A stretch of 64,000 bases of DNA from Thermoleophilia bacterium SCSIO 60948 (GTDB lineage: Bacteria > Actinomycetota > Thermoleophilia > Solirubrobacterales > 70-9): positions 248,001 to 312,000 of the forward strand of contig CP053031.1 of assembly GCA_021496505.1 (NCBI GenBank), read 5' to 3'. This document shows positions 34,377 through 41,314 of this stretch, in pieces (positions within the stretch are counted from its first letter, which is position 1; every line of letters starts with the position of its first letter). The position numbers and the translations under genes were made by a program. A model generated the notes under the pieces. That model had not been told where the DNA came from and made no database searches. It saw only the letters and a list, made by a program, of their open reading frames with translations.

Positions 34377-34876
34377 GTCAGCGCGCATTCCGCGACGCGA
34401 TGGGGCGGTTCCCGACCGGCGTCGCCGTCGTGAGCTCACGCCAGGGCGATGGCGCGCTTCGGGCGACGACCGTGAACGCGCTGAGCTCGGTTTCGCTCGA
34501 GCCTCCCACCGTTCTCGTCTGCCTCGACCTCGCGAGCTTCACGCTCGCCGCGGTCCGGGACTCGAAGCGCTTTGCGATCAACGTCCTGGCGGAGGATCAC
34601 CGTGACCTGTCTGACCACTTCGCGGTTCGGGGAAGTCCGGCCGAGGAGGTGGATGCGTGGGTCGATCCTGAGCATCCGACCCCGCTGGTCAGGGGCGCCG
34701 TGGCCCACGTCGAGTGCGAGCTCGAGCGGGTCATCGAGTCCGGCGACCACGCGATCGTCCTCGGCGCCGTCGTGGCGCTGGCTGACGACGGCGGCCGGGC
34801 GACGCCGCTGACCTTCCTCGGCGGTTCCTACGCCCGGGTCGTCCGTGCCGAACCGGTCGGCGCCGCCGGCGCGTGA
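34373..34876 (+). CDS. Flavin reductase (FMN_red, split-barrel)
   Basis: The 167-aa product has the flavin-reductase-like FMN-binding split barrel: FRDAMGRFPTGVAVVSS at the start, TVNALSSVSLEPPTVLVCLD, and RFAINVLAEDHRDLSDHFA in the middle. This family (NtaB, DszD, HpaC-like) delivers free reduced FMN to partner monooxygenases. ATG 34373 overlaps the ribBA stop by 4 bp, and the product's stop overlaps the next GTG, giving tight coupling. Confidence 0.92.
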   Translation: MSQRAFRDAMGRFPTGVAVVSSRQGDGALRATTVNALSSVSLEPPTVLVCLDLASFTLAAVRDSKRFAINVLAEDHRDLSDHFAVRGSPAEEVDAWVDPEHPTPLVRGAVAHVECELERVIESGDHAIVLGAVVALADDGGRATPLTFLGGSYARVVRAEPVGAAGA

Positions 34877-35496
34877 CCGGCGTCCCCGCGGTCTCGCCGA
34901 GTCGGCGAACGCGCCGCGACCGTCGGTGCGTGACCGTCGTACTCGGCAGCGTCACCAAGCCCGGTCGGCTCGATCGCGCCGTCCACGAGGCGAGCGACCG
35001 GGCTCGCCGCGACACCGCCGATCTCGAGGTGCTGCCTCTGAGAGAGCTCGAGATCGGTTGGGCGGACGGCCGTCCGCTGCAGGGGGATGCTGCGCGCGCG
35101 GTCGAAGCGCTCGACCGAGCGGACGCCGTGATCCTCGCGACGCCCGTTTACCGCGGCTCGCTCACCGCCGCCCTCAAGAACCTGCTCGACCTCACACCCG
35201 TGGCGGCGCTCCGCGGTTGTCCCGTCGGCATCGTGGCGATGGGAGGTTCGCTTCACCACTACCTCGGGGCCGATCGGCACATCCGCGACCTGATGACCTT
35301 CTTCGGCGCGCTCGTTGCTCCGGTGTCGGTGTACCTCGACCCGTCGGACTTCGACGACGGCGCGCCGGGCCCGGCCGCGGAGACGAATCTCGACGAGCTC
35401 ATGCGTGCGGTCCTCGAGCTGGCCTCGGAGCGAGGGTCCGCCGTTCCGCTCGGCCCGGCGCCCCTCGGCACCGGTCGTCGCGGACGGGGCGATTAA
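34873..35496 (+). CDS. NADPH-dependent FMN reductase (SsuE/MsuE-like flavodoxin fold)
   Basis: The 207-aa product has a flavodoxin-like FMN_red domain: VVLGSVTKPGRLDRAV as the FMN phosphate loop and ATPVYRGSLTAALKNLLDL as the second flavin contact. SsuE/MsuE proteins supply FMNH2 to alkanesulfonate and methanesulfinate monooxygenases. GTG 34873 overlaps the previous gene by 4 bp. The alternative GTG 34930 would start right at the fold and remove a basic 19-residue leader. Having two different flavin reductases in one operon is notable. Its TAA overlaps the convergent exporter's stop. Confidence 0.88.
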   Translation: MTGVPAVSPSRRTRRDRRCVTVVLGSVTKPGRLDRAVHEASDRARRDTADLEVLPLRELEIGWADGRPLQGDAARAVEALDRADAVILATPVYRGSLTAALKNLLDLTPVAALRGCPVGIVAMGGSLHHYLGADRHIRDLMTFFGALVAPVSVYLDPSDFDDGAPGPAAETNLDELMRAVLELASERGSAVPLGPAPLGTGRRGRGD

Positions 35497-36260
35497 CCGA
35501 CGCCGAGGAGGGCGAGCAGCCCCGCGCTCAGGCTCATCAGGCCGGCGACGAGGATGATCGCCAGTCCGGCACTGTGGAACCGCTTCCCGTCAAGTCGGGC
35601 GAACACGCGGCGTCCGGCCAGCTGGCCACCGACCGCGAGCGCGGCGAGGCCAAGCGTCAGCGCGGGGTCGATCGACAGCCCGGCGCCGAGGATCGCCGTC
35701 GCCGCGAGAGCGGGGACTCCCAGGAGCAGGAGCATGAACGCGTTCGAGTCCCGGAGCTGACTCGGGGAGGCGCCCCGGGCGCGAAGAAGTAGGACGATCG
35801 GGGGGCCGTTCGCGGTCGTCGTCGTCGTGAGGAATCCGGACAGCAGCCCGCTGGGGGCGGCAGCGCCAAGCGGCACGGCTTGGTGCCCGGCGCCAGCGCG
35901 AAGCCCAGGAAGGACGGCGCGCGCATCGAGCGCAGCTGCGAACACGACCATCACGCCGACGGCGATCTGGATCGCCTCCTTGGAGAGAGCGGCGAACACG
36001 AGCGCTCCGAGGATGAGGCCCGGGAGAGCGGTGGCCGCCATCCAGCCGATCTCTCGTCGCATCAACTGTGGCCGGCGCCGCTCGGTCCCGAGCAGCACCG
36101 CGTTCAGGAGCAGGGCGACGATGATGATCGTCACGAGCGCGCGGTCGGGGTCGACGGCGGCGAACAGCGCCGGAGTCAGGATGAGTGCGAAGCCGAACCC
36201 GATCGCCGATTGGACCGTCGCGCCGACGAGGCATGCGACCGCGGCGAGCCCGATCAGCAC
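35493..36260 (-). CDS. TauE/SafE-family (sulfite/organosulfonate) exporter
   Basis: The 255-aa product has about eight hydrophobic segments and the TauE/SafE internal repeat (VQSAIGFGFALILTPAL in the first half; SGFLTTTTTANGPPIVLLL in the second). Members export sulfite, sulfoacetate and related anions. It converges with the monooxygenase/reductase operon, its stop sharing a TTAA with that operon's last stop. If the monooxygenase cleaves a C-S bond, this protein would remove the sulfite formed. Start GTG 36260. Confidence 0.85.
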   Translation of the reverse strand: MLIGLAAVACLVGATVQSAIGFGFALILTPALFAAVDPDRALVTIIIVALLLNAVLLGTERRRPQLMRREIGWMAATALPGLILGALVFAALSKEAIQIAVGVMVVFAAALDARAVLPGLRAGAGHQAVPLGAAAPSGLLSGFLTTTTTANGPPIVLLLRARGASPSQLRDSNAFMLLLLGVPALAATAILGAGLSIDPALTLGLAALAVGGQLAGRRVFARLDGKRFHSAGLAIILVAGLMSLSAGLLALLGVG

Positions 36261-36269
36261 GGCGATCGG

Positions 36270-37217
36270 TCAGCCGACGAGCGGCGCGAGCTCGCGGCCG
36301 ATCAGCTCGGTCGTCTCGTGATCCCAGAAGCAGTGGTGCTGGAACATCGCCCTGCTCACCCCCGCCTCCTCGAGCTCGCGCAGCTGCGCGGCGACCTCGT
36401 CGACGGTGCCCGTGACGTAGTGCTCGGGCAGGTCGGCGAGGTAGGCCTCGGGGTCGTCGGCGAGCTCCGATTGCCGCCAGCGGGCGTGCTCTGCGGCCTT
36501 CTCCAGCAGGGTGCCGCGATCCGGGGCGACGACGAAGCCCAGCATCACCGACAGCGGCATCGGCTCGCGGCCCGCCTTCTCGCAGGCGTCGCTGATCGAC
36601 GTGCGGATCTCGCGACACTGCTCGAGCGTCTTGTGAGGGGTGTTGTACTCGTCGGCCCAGCGGGCGGCGAGAGCGGCGGAGCGCGGACCTCCCTGACCGC
36701 CGAGGATCAGCGCCGGCTTCGGTTGGGGAAGCGGCCACGCGGTCAGGTCCTCGACCTCGAAGAACTCCCCGTCGAAGCTGAAGCCCTCGTCGGTCCACGA
36801 GCGCGAGACGAGCTCCACGTACTCGGTCAGCTGCGACATCCGCTCGCCCTTCTTCGGGAACGGGAAGCCATAGGCGGAGTGCTCGGCCTTCCACCAGCCG
36901 GTACCGAGACCGACCTCGATCCGGCCCGGTCCGCCGATCGCCTGCGCGGTCACGGCGAGCTTGGCGAGCACCGAGGGATGGCGGAACGTCGCGGGGGAGA
37001 CGAGCGTGCCGAGCCCGAGCTTCTCGGTCGCGGCGGCGAGGCCGCAGATCGTGCCCCAGGCGTCGAGCGACCCGCGCGCGGCGATCTCGTCGACCGAGAA
37101 GTAGTGGTCGGATCGAAACAGCGTCCCGATCCCCGCCCGCTCACACGCTCGAGCGACGCCGAGCCAGTCGTCCCAGCCGACGTCCTCCTGCCCCTCGACC
37201 ATCAGATCTATACGCAT
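36270..37217 (-). CDS. LLM-class F420-dependent oxidoreductase-like protein
   Basis: The 315-aa luciferase-like TIM barrel has the F420-type pattern: MRIDLMVEGQ at strand 1, LFRSDHYFS, LGTLVSPATFRHPSVLAK, GRIEVGLGTGWWKAEH and LILGGQGGPRSAALAARWADEYN. F420H2 is more likely than FMN as cofactor by resemblance, but this is not proven. It is 9 nt upstream of the TauE-like gene and cotranscribed with it. It may act on an intermediate of the neighbouring pathway or be unrelated. Confidence 0.87.
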   Translation of the reverse strand: MRIDLMVEGQEDVGWDDWLGVARACERAGIGTLFRSDHYFSVDEIAARGSLDAWGTICGLAAATEKLGLGTLVSPATFRHPSVLAKLAVTAQAIGGPGRIEVGLGTGWWKAEHSAYGFPFPKKGERMSQLTEYVELVSRSWTDEGFSFDGEFFEVEDLTAWPLPQPKPALILGGQGGPRSAALAARWADEYNTPHKTLEQCREIRTSISDACEKAGREPMPLSVMLGFVVAPDRGTLLEKAAEHARWRQSELADDPEAYLADLPEHYVTGTVDEVAAQLRELEEAGVSRAMFQHHCFWDHETTELIGRELAPLVG

Positions 37218-37255
37218 GGGCTCGCACTACCCGCTCGGTAGCGTTCCGTGTCCCC

Positions 37256-38215
37256 ATGTCGACCGCCGCGGCAGCCCTTCGCCGGCTGAGGACCTTCACC
37301 CTCACCAAGCAGCAGTACTTCGCGATCACCGTGATCGCGCTCGTCTCGCTGGTCACGATCGTGGCCTCCGGTTCGGCGGTGCGTCTGACCGGTTCCGGGC
37401 TCGGCTGCCCGGACTGGCCGCGCTGCTACGGCAAGGTCGTCCCGCCCGGCGATCTGAACGCGATCATCGAGTACGGAAATCGGTTGTTCACCGGCGTCGT
37501 CGGGATCGCGGTGATCGCTGCGGCCACGCTCTCGTTCCGCCGCCGCCCGTTTCGCTGGCACCTCGCGGTGTTCGGCCTCCTGCTCCCGCTCGGCGTCCTC
37601 GGCCAGGCGGCGCTCGGAGCGATCGTCGTCGCCAACCACCTCGCGCCCGAGCTCGTCATGGGCCACTTCATCCTCTCGATGATCCTGCTCGACGCCGCCT
37701 TCGCGCTGATGTGGTGCTCGCGCTACGAGCCGGGCGAGCGCCGCGCGTCGACCGACCGCGTCGGCGTCTGGGCGGTGCGCGGTCTCATCCCCGTCGGCCA
37801 GCTCGCGATCATCGCCGGCACGATGACCACGGGCTCCGGCCCGCACGCCGGCGACTTCGCCGACGACCGAGTCACTCGCTTCACCTTCCAGGGTCCCGAG
37901 ACGCTCGAGTGGATGGTCCAGCGCCATGCCGCGCTCGCGGTCCTCTTCGCCGTCTGCGTCGCCGGCGTGATCCTCTTCCTGCGCCGCGGCGGCGGCGACC
38001 GCCGCGCCCAGAAGCCGCTCCTCGTGCTGCTCGGTCTGATCTGCCTCCAGATCGCGGTCGGGGTCACGCAGTGGCTGCTCGAGCTACCGGCCGAGCTCGT
38101 GTGGGTCCACATCGTGATCGCGACGCTGACCTGGCTCAGCGTCCTGTGGTCGGTCGCGACGGCCGGGCGCATCCAGCCGCGCGACGGCGGCATGCCGGTC
38201 CCGAACGCGGCCTAG
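37256..38215 (+). CDS. ctaA: Haem A synthase (COX15/CtaA family)
   Basis: CtaA oxidises haem O to haem A for cytochrome c oxidase in the membrane. The 319-aa product has eight hydrophobic segments and the external cysteine pair C51/C57 (GLGCPDWPRCYG). Conserved glutamate E72 is followed by N75 where Bacillus CtaA has a haem-ligand histidine (EYSHR becomes EYGNR). Histidines corresponding to the other three haem ligands are present (MGHFIL, QRHAAL, WVHIVI). The Asn variant may be common in actinobacteria, but I cannot check this here. A TAGCGT box lies 11 nt before the ATG. Confidence 0.92.
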   Translation: MSTAAAALRRLRTFTLTKQQYFAITVIALVSLVTIVASGSAVRLTGSGLGCPDWPRCYGKVVPPGDLNAIIEYGNRLFTGVVGIAVIAAATLSFRRRPFRWHLAVFGLLLPLGVLGQAALGAIVVANHLAPELVMGHFILSMILLDAAFALMWCSRYEPGERRASTDRVGVWAVRGLIPVGQLAIIAGTMTTGSGPHAGDFADDRVTRFTFQGPETLEWMVQRHAALAVLFAVCVAGVILFLRRGGGDRRAQKPLLVLLGLICLQIAVGVTQWLLELPAELVWVHIVIATLTWLSVLWSVATAGRIQPRDGGMPVPNAA

Positions 38216-38234
38216 GGCGAGCTGAAAGGCGTTG

Positions 38235-38254
38235 AGCCGGCGTGAGCGCCGGCT
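38235..38254. terminator. Bidirectional terminator between ctaA and sigma factor gene
   Basis: AGCCGGCG-TGAG-CGCCGGCT is a perfect 8-bp stem with a 4-nt loop. It overlaps the sigma-factor stop codon and serves convergent genes. Confidence 0.65.
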
Positions 38255-38825
38255 ATCCGGCCGGCGGAACGGTCGGGTTGGCCGCGCGGAGCTTCTCGAG
38301 GCCGAGTCTCATCCGTCCCTTCACGGTGCTCGCCGGCAGGCCGAGCTGTACGGCGATCTCCGTGTGGGTCAGCTCGCCGAAGAACGCCAGGCTGATGACC
38401 TCCGCCTCCCCCTCGGGCAAGCGCGCCAGGGCGTCGCGCAGCCCGCTGGACTCGTTGCGTCTCAGCTCGTCGGACTCCGGCTGGGACGCATCGGGCTCGT
38501 GTTCCTCCGCGGCTGAAGGCTGCAGCGGGGCCCGGCGCTCGACCTCCGTCGCCGCGCTGCGGACCACCTGCATCGACCACGACTGAAACGTCTCGCAGGC
38601 CGGATCGAACCGCGCGCGGTCGCGCCAGACCCGCAGGAACCCGATCCGAACCGCTTCTTCGGCGTGGGCGTCGTCGCCGCAGACCGATTGCGCGACTCGA
38701 TAGGCGCGTACCGCGTGCCGATCGTAGAGACGCTCTAACGCCTCTGCGTCCCCGCCCTCGCGCGCGCGCCTCATCAGCCGCTCGTCGGTTACCGCGTCGC
38801 GCTGCGTACGGACGGTGGCGCCCAC
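38253..38825 (-). CDS. ECF RNA polymerase sigma factor
   Basis: The 190-aa product has sigma70 region 2 (about 14-90; EALERLYDRHAVRAYRVAQ) and region 4 (about 130-180; LPEGEAEVISLAFFGELTHTEIA followed by the LGLPASTVKGRM helix), with no region 3, as in ECF factors resembling SigK. I choose GTG 38825, two nt after the upstream DUF2294 gene's stop. No anti-sigma gene is visible next to it; the cotranscribed DUF2294 protein takes that place. Confidence 0.87.
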   Translation of the reverse strand: MGATVRTQRDAVTDERLMRRAREGGDAEALERLYDRHAVRAYRVAQSVCGDDAHAEEAVRIGFLRVWRDRARFDPACETFQSWSMQVVRSAATEVERRAPLQPSAAEEHEPDASQPESDELRRNESSGLRDALARLPEGEAEVISLAFFGELTHTEIAVQLGLPASTVKGRMRLGLEKLRAANPTVPPAG

Positions 38826-38827
38826 GC

Positions 38828-39238
38828 TCAGACGCCGGCGCTTTGCGGTGGGCCGAGGAAGAACAGCTCGCAAGCGACTCCCGGGGCGGTCTGATTCGCG
38901 CTGAGAAAGGCCGTCACCGGCCGGCCGGTCAGGCGCTGTATCACCTCGGTGAACTCGTCCTCCGCGCCCTCTTGGAACGCGACGCGACCGTCTATCACCT
39001 CGCCGCGTCGCCCGTGTGCGATCTGATCGACCTCCGCGGCGGTGAGGATTCCCTCGAGCACGCACACGACCACGTTGTCGTTGATGTAGGTCGTCGCGGT
39101 CGTGCGGTCGTGCTGGTAGACGATCGCGTAGAGCGAGACCATGGCCTCCGAGATCGCCTCCGTGAGCGCGTCGCCACGTAGTTCAGGGCGTTCTCGTAAG
39201 GCATGGTGCCGCGCACTACCCGCGGCGTCGCCGGCCAT
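38828..39238 (-). CDS. DUF2294 domain protein
   Basis: The 136-aa product from ATG 39238 matches the DUF2294 pattern: LTEAISEAMVSLYAIV, TTYINDNVVVCVLEGILTAAE and QRLTGRPVTAFLSANQ. The family is small, soluble and of unknown function. The N-terminal ~30 residues before the domain are doubtful and a later start is possible. It lies 2 nt upstream of the ECF sigma gene and is cotranscribed with it. Confidence 0.7.
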   Translation of the reverse strand: MAGDAAGSARHHALRERPELRGDALTEAISEAMVSLYAIVYQHDRTTATTYINDNVVVCVLEGILTAAEVDQIAHGRRGEVIDGRVAFQEGAEDEFTEVIQRLTGRPVTAFLSANQTAPGVACELFFLGPPQSAGV

Positions 39239-39270
39239 GTGGGCCCGAGGTGCCGTCGCCTCGACCGGCA

Positions 39271-39300
39271 CACCGAGGGCCGCTCGCGCGACCCTCGGTG
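39271..39300. other. Inverted repeat upstream of the DUF2294-sigma operon
   Basis: CACCGAGGG (39271-39279) and CCCTCGGTG (39292-39300) are perfect 9-bp arms around 12 nt, 33 nt before the DUF2294 start. It could be an operator, or part of a terminator for the peroxiredoxin gene that is read into this region. Confidence 0.4.
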
Positions 39301-39317
39301 CGACTGATTTCGTCGGC

Positions 39318-39340
39318 GACCCCGGGTCGCCTCCGGGGTC
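39318..39340 (-). terminator. Terminator of the peroxiredoxin gene
   Basis: GACCCCGG-N7-CCGGGGTC is a perfect 8-bp stem that overlaps the peroxiredoxin stop codon on the minus strand. Confidence 0.55.
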
Positions 39341-40004
39341 AGGACTTCGTCGGCTGCGGCACGATCCGGATGTAGGGGGTCGGCTGCTCCCAGCCGTCCG
39401 GGAACTTCTCCTTGGCCTCCTCATCGGAGACGGCCGCGGTGATGATCACGTCGTCGCCCTGCTTCCACTGCGCGGGGGTGGCGACCTTGTGCTCCGCGTT
39501 GAGCTGCAGCGAGTCGATGACGCGCAGGACCTCGTCGAAGTTGCGGCCCGCGGTCATCGGATAGATCAGGATGAGCTTGACCTTCTTGTCGGGTCCGATC
39601 ACGAAGACGTTGCGGACCGTCGCGTTGTCGGCCGGCGTGCGCGCCGTCGCGTCACCCTCGACCTCGGCCGGGAGCATGTCCCAAGCCTTCGCGACCTCGA
39701 AGTCGGGGTCGGCGATCAGCGGGTAGTTCGGCGCCGTCCCGGTGACGGTCTCGATGTCCTCGGACCACTTTCCGTGGTTCTCGATCGGGTCGACCGACAG
39801 GCCGATGATCTTCACGCCGCGCTTGTCGAACTCCGGCTTGATCGAGGCCATGTAGCCGAGCTCGGTCGTGCAGACGGGGGTGAAGTTACGCGGGTGCGAG
39901 AACAGCACCGCCCACGAGTCGCCGATCCAGTCGTGGAAGTTGATCTCTCCCTCGGTGGTCTGCGCCGTGAAATCCGGGGCCGTATCGCCAAGCTTGATGC
40001 TCAT
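39339..40004 (-). CDS. 1-Cys peroxiredoxin (Prx6-type)
   Basis: The 221-aa product is a thioredoxin-fold peroxidase reducing hydroperoxides. The peroxidatic motif HPRNFTPVCTTELG contains C45, the only cysteine in the protein, so this is a true 1-Cys enzyme. The long C-terminal domain after about 160 is typical of Prx6. ATG 40004 has a good AAGGAG ribosome-binding site. The upstream region carries an AT-rich inverted repeat (40055-40085). Confidence 0.93.
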   Translation of the reverse strand: MSIKLGDTAPDFTAQTTEGEINFHDWIGDSWAVLFSHPRNFTPVCTTELGYMASIKPEFDKRGVKIIGLSVDPIENHGKWSEDIETVTGTAPNYPLIADPDFEVAKAWDMLPAEVEGDATARTPADNATVRNVFVIGPDKKVKLILIYPMTAGRNFDEVLRVIDSLQLNAEHKVATPAQWKQGDDVIITAAVSDEEAKEKFPDGWEQPTPYIRIVPQPTKS

Positions 40005-40054
40005 CGGCTCTGCTCCTTGGTCTCGTATCGAGAAGTCTGAGGGTGACTCTACAA

Positions 40055-40085
40055 CCTAAAACCCCAAAAGTCGGTCGGGTTTAGG
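40055..40085. promoter_or_regulatory. AT-rich inverted repeat upstream of peroxiredoxin
   Basis: CCTAAAACCC (40055-40064) and GGGTTTAGG (40077-40085) pair with one bulged A. The element stands out from the GC-rich surroundings and lies about 50-80 nt before the peroxiredoxin ATG. A TAGAGT -10-like box on the minus strand lies just inside it. The rest of the 40005-40239 gap shows no other gene. Confidence 0.4.
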
Positions 40086-40239
40086 GGGCTTCCGCTGATC
40101 CGCGCGTCTCGGTCCGCGCGCCGCCGGGCGTCCGGCAGGCTTCTCGGCCGATCGGAGGGTCCCGTTCGATCGATCGCGCGTGACTGCGCCCGGCGGGCTC
40201 GGGTAGACGCACGGACCACCGAACCGAGGAGAGGGAATC

Positions 40240-40545
40240 GTGAGTACCGGGCTGATAGTCGCAATCGTGGTCGTCGTTCTCATCCTGATCGTGCTCGCCG
40301 TGGTCGCGTCATCGCGCGGCAAGCAGAAGAAGGAGCAGCGCAGACACGAAGCCAAGGACGCACGGCACAAGGCGCAGAAGCGAAGTGCGATCGCCGAGCG
40401 CGAGGCGGCCGCAGCCGACGAGAAGGAAGCGCGAGCCCGTCGCGAGGCCGCGGAGGCCAAGGAACGGCGGGCGAAAGCCGAACACGAAAGCCACCACGCC
40501 GAGCGCGAGCACCGGCGGGCGGAGCGCGTCGACCCCGATCGCTGA
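40240..40545 (+). CDS. Small membrane-anchored coiled-coil protein
   Basis: The 101-aa product from GTG 40240 (GAGAGGGA upstream) has one N-terminal transmembrane helix (about 4-24) followed by about 75 highly charged residues rich in Ala, Glu, Arg and Lys, predicted to form one long helix or coiled coil ending in Asp-Arg. Function is unknown. A hairpin terminator follows. Confidence 0.75.
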   Translation: MSTGLIVAIVVVVLILIVLAVVASSRGKQKKEQRRHEAKDARHKAQKRSAIAEREAAAADEKEARARREAAEAKERRAKAEHESHHAEREHRRAERVDPDR

Positions 40546-40562
40546 GCCACCGGGCGAGTCGT

Positions 40563-40581
40563 CCGCGGGCCGAGCCCGCGG
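40563..40581. terminator. Bidirectional hairpin terminator
   Basis: CCGCGGGC-CGA-GCCCGCGG is a perfect 8-bp stem between the convergent coiled-coil and TetR genes. Confidence 0.65.
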
Positions 40582-40623
40582 GGCTGTGGGCGGCGATCAC
40601 AGGGCACTGGCCGGCCGCGGCGC

Positions 40624-41256
40624 TCAGCGCTTCGAGCCGGCGCCCGCCTCGATAGCGCACTCGACCGTCGATCGCAGGGCGGCGGCGATCGTGGCGGCCG
40701 GCCAACCGAGCATCTCGTGCTGGTCGAGGATCTCGCGCGGATCCGCGAGGGCGTTCCACACCGCGAGGACGTAGTCGAGGCGAGCCGGATCCTCGCCGCT
40801 TCGGTCGAGCTCGGCACGCAGCGCCGGTTCGGCGATTCGCAAGAGTCGCGCGACGCGCCCGTCACCGCGTGCCCGGCGGCTGAGCAGTCCCTCCCGGCTT
40901 CGCACCGCCACGAGCGCAGGGCCCCAATCGAGCACCGCTCCGACCCACAGCTCGCAGAGGCCGCTGAGCGAGCTCGCCGCGTGCTCGTCTGCACCTGCGC
41001 GTGAGTCGGCGTCGTCCCAAAAGCCCGCTACGAAGGCGTTCGTCAGGTCTTCAGAGGAACGGAAGTGCCGGTACGCGGTGGCGGTCGACACCCCCGCGCG
41101 GGCGGCGGCGTCGGCGAGCGTGAACTCCGAGCCCTCGGCGAGGTGCTCGCCCGCCGCGGCGAGCAGCCGGCGGCGGTTCTGGCGCCCATCGGCGCGCGCG
41201 CCGTAGCCGCCGGAGCGGGATCCGACCTGCGAGGGCCAGTCGACGTTCGCCGCCAC
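40624..41256 (-). CDS. TetR-family transcriptional regulator
   Basis: The 210-aa product has a TetR helix-turn-helix (about 28-75; RAGVSTATAYRHFRSSEDLTNA) and a helical effector domain. GTG 41256 follows a TAGATT box by 8 nt without a Shine-Dalgarno sequence, suggesting leaderless mRNA. It is divergent from the ABM-hydrolase fusion gene, which is its most likely target; the 58-nt gap contains GAAT-N9-ATTC (41264-41280), a possible operator. Confidence 0.88.
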   Translation of the reverse strand: MAANVDWPSQVGSRSGGYGARADGRQNRRRLLAAAGEHLAEGSEFTLADAAARAGVSTATAYRHFRSSEDLTNAFVAGFWDDADSRAGADEHAASSLSGLCELWVGAVLDWGPALVAVRSREGLLSRRARGDGRVARLLRIAEPALRAELDRSGEDPARLDYVLAVWNALADPREILDQHEMLGWPAATIAAALRSTVECAIEAGAGSKR

Positions 41257-41263
41257 GAAGTGA

Positions 41264-41280
41264 GAATCTATTCAACATTC
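41264..41280. promoter_or_regulatory. TetR -10 box and operator candidate
   Basis: GAAT-N9-ATTC overlaps the minus-strand -10-like TAGATT (forward 41265-41270) of the tetR gene. The arms are short (4 bp), so this is weak evidence. Confidence 0.3.
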
Positions 41281-41314
41281 GGGCGGAAGGCGAGCGAGAC
41301 GGGAGATGGAATCC

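Noticed and set aside
39150-39273. Alternative frame giving MPYENALNYVATRS as the DUF2294 N-terminus
   Set aside because: That frame is not continuous with the DUF2294 domain, which is read in another frame starting before it; no frameshift is needed if ATG 39238 is used.
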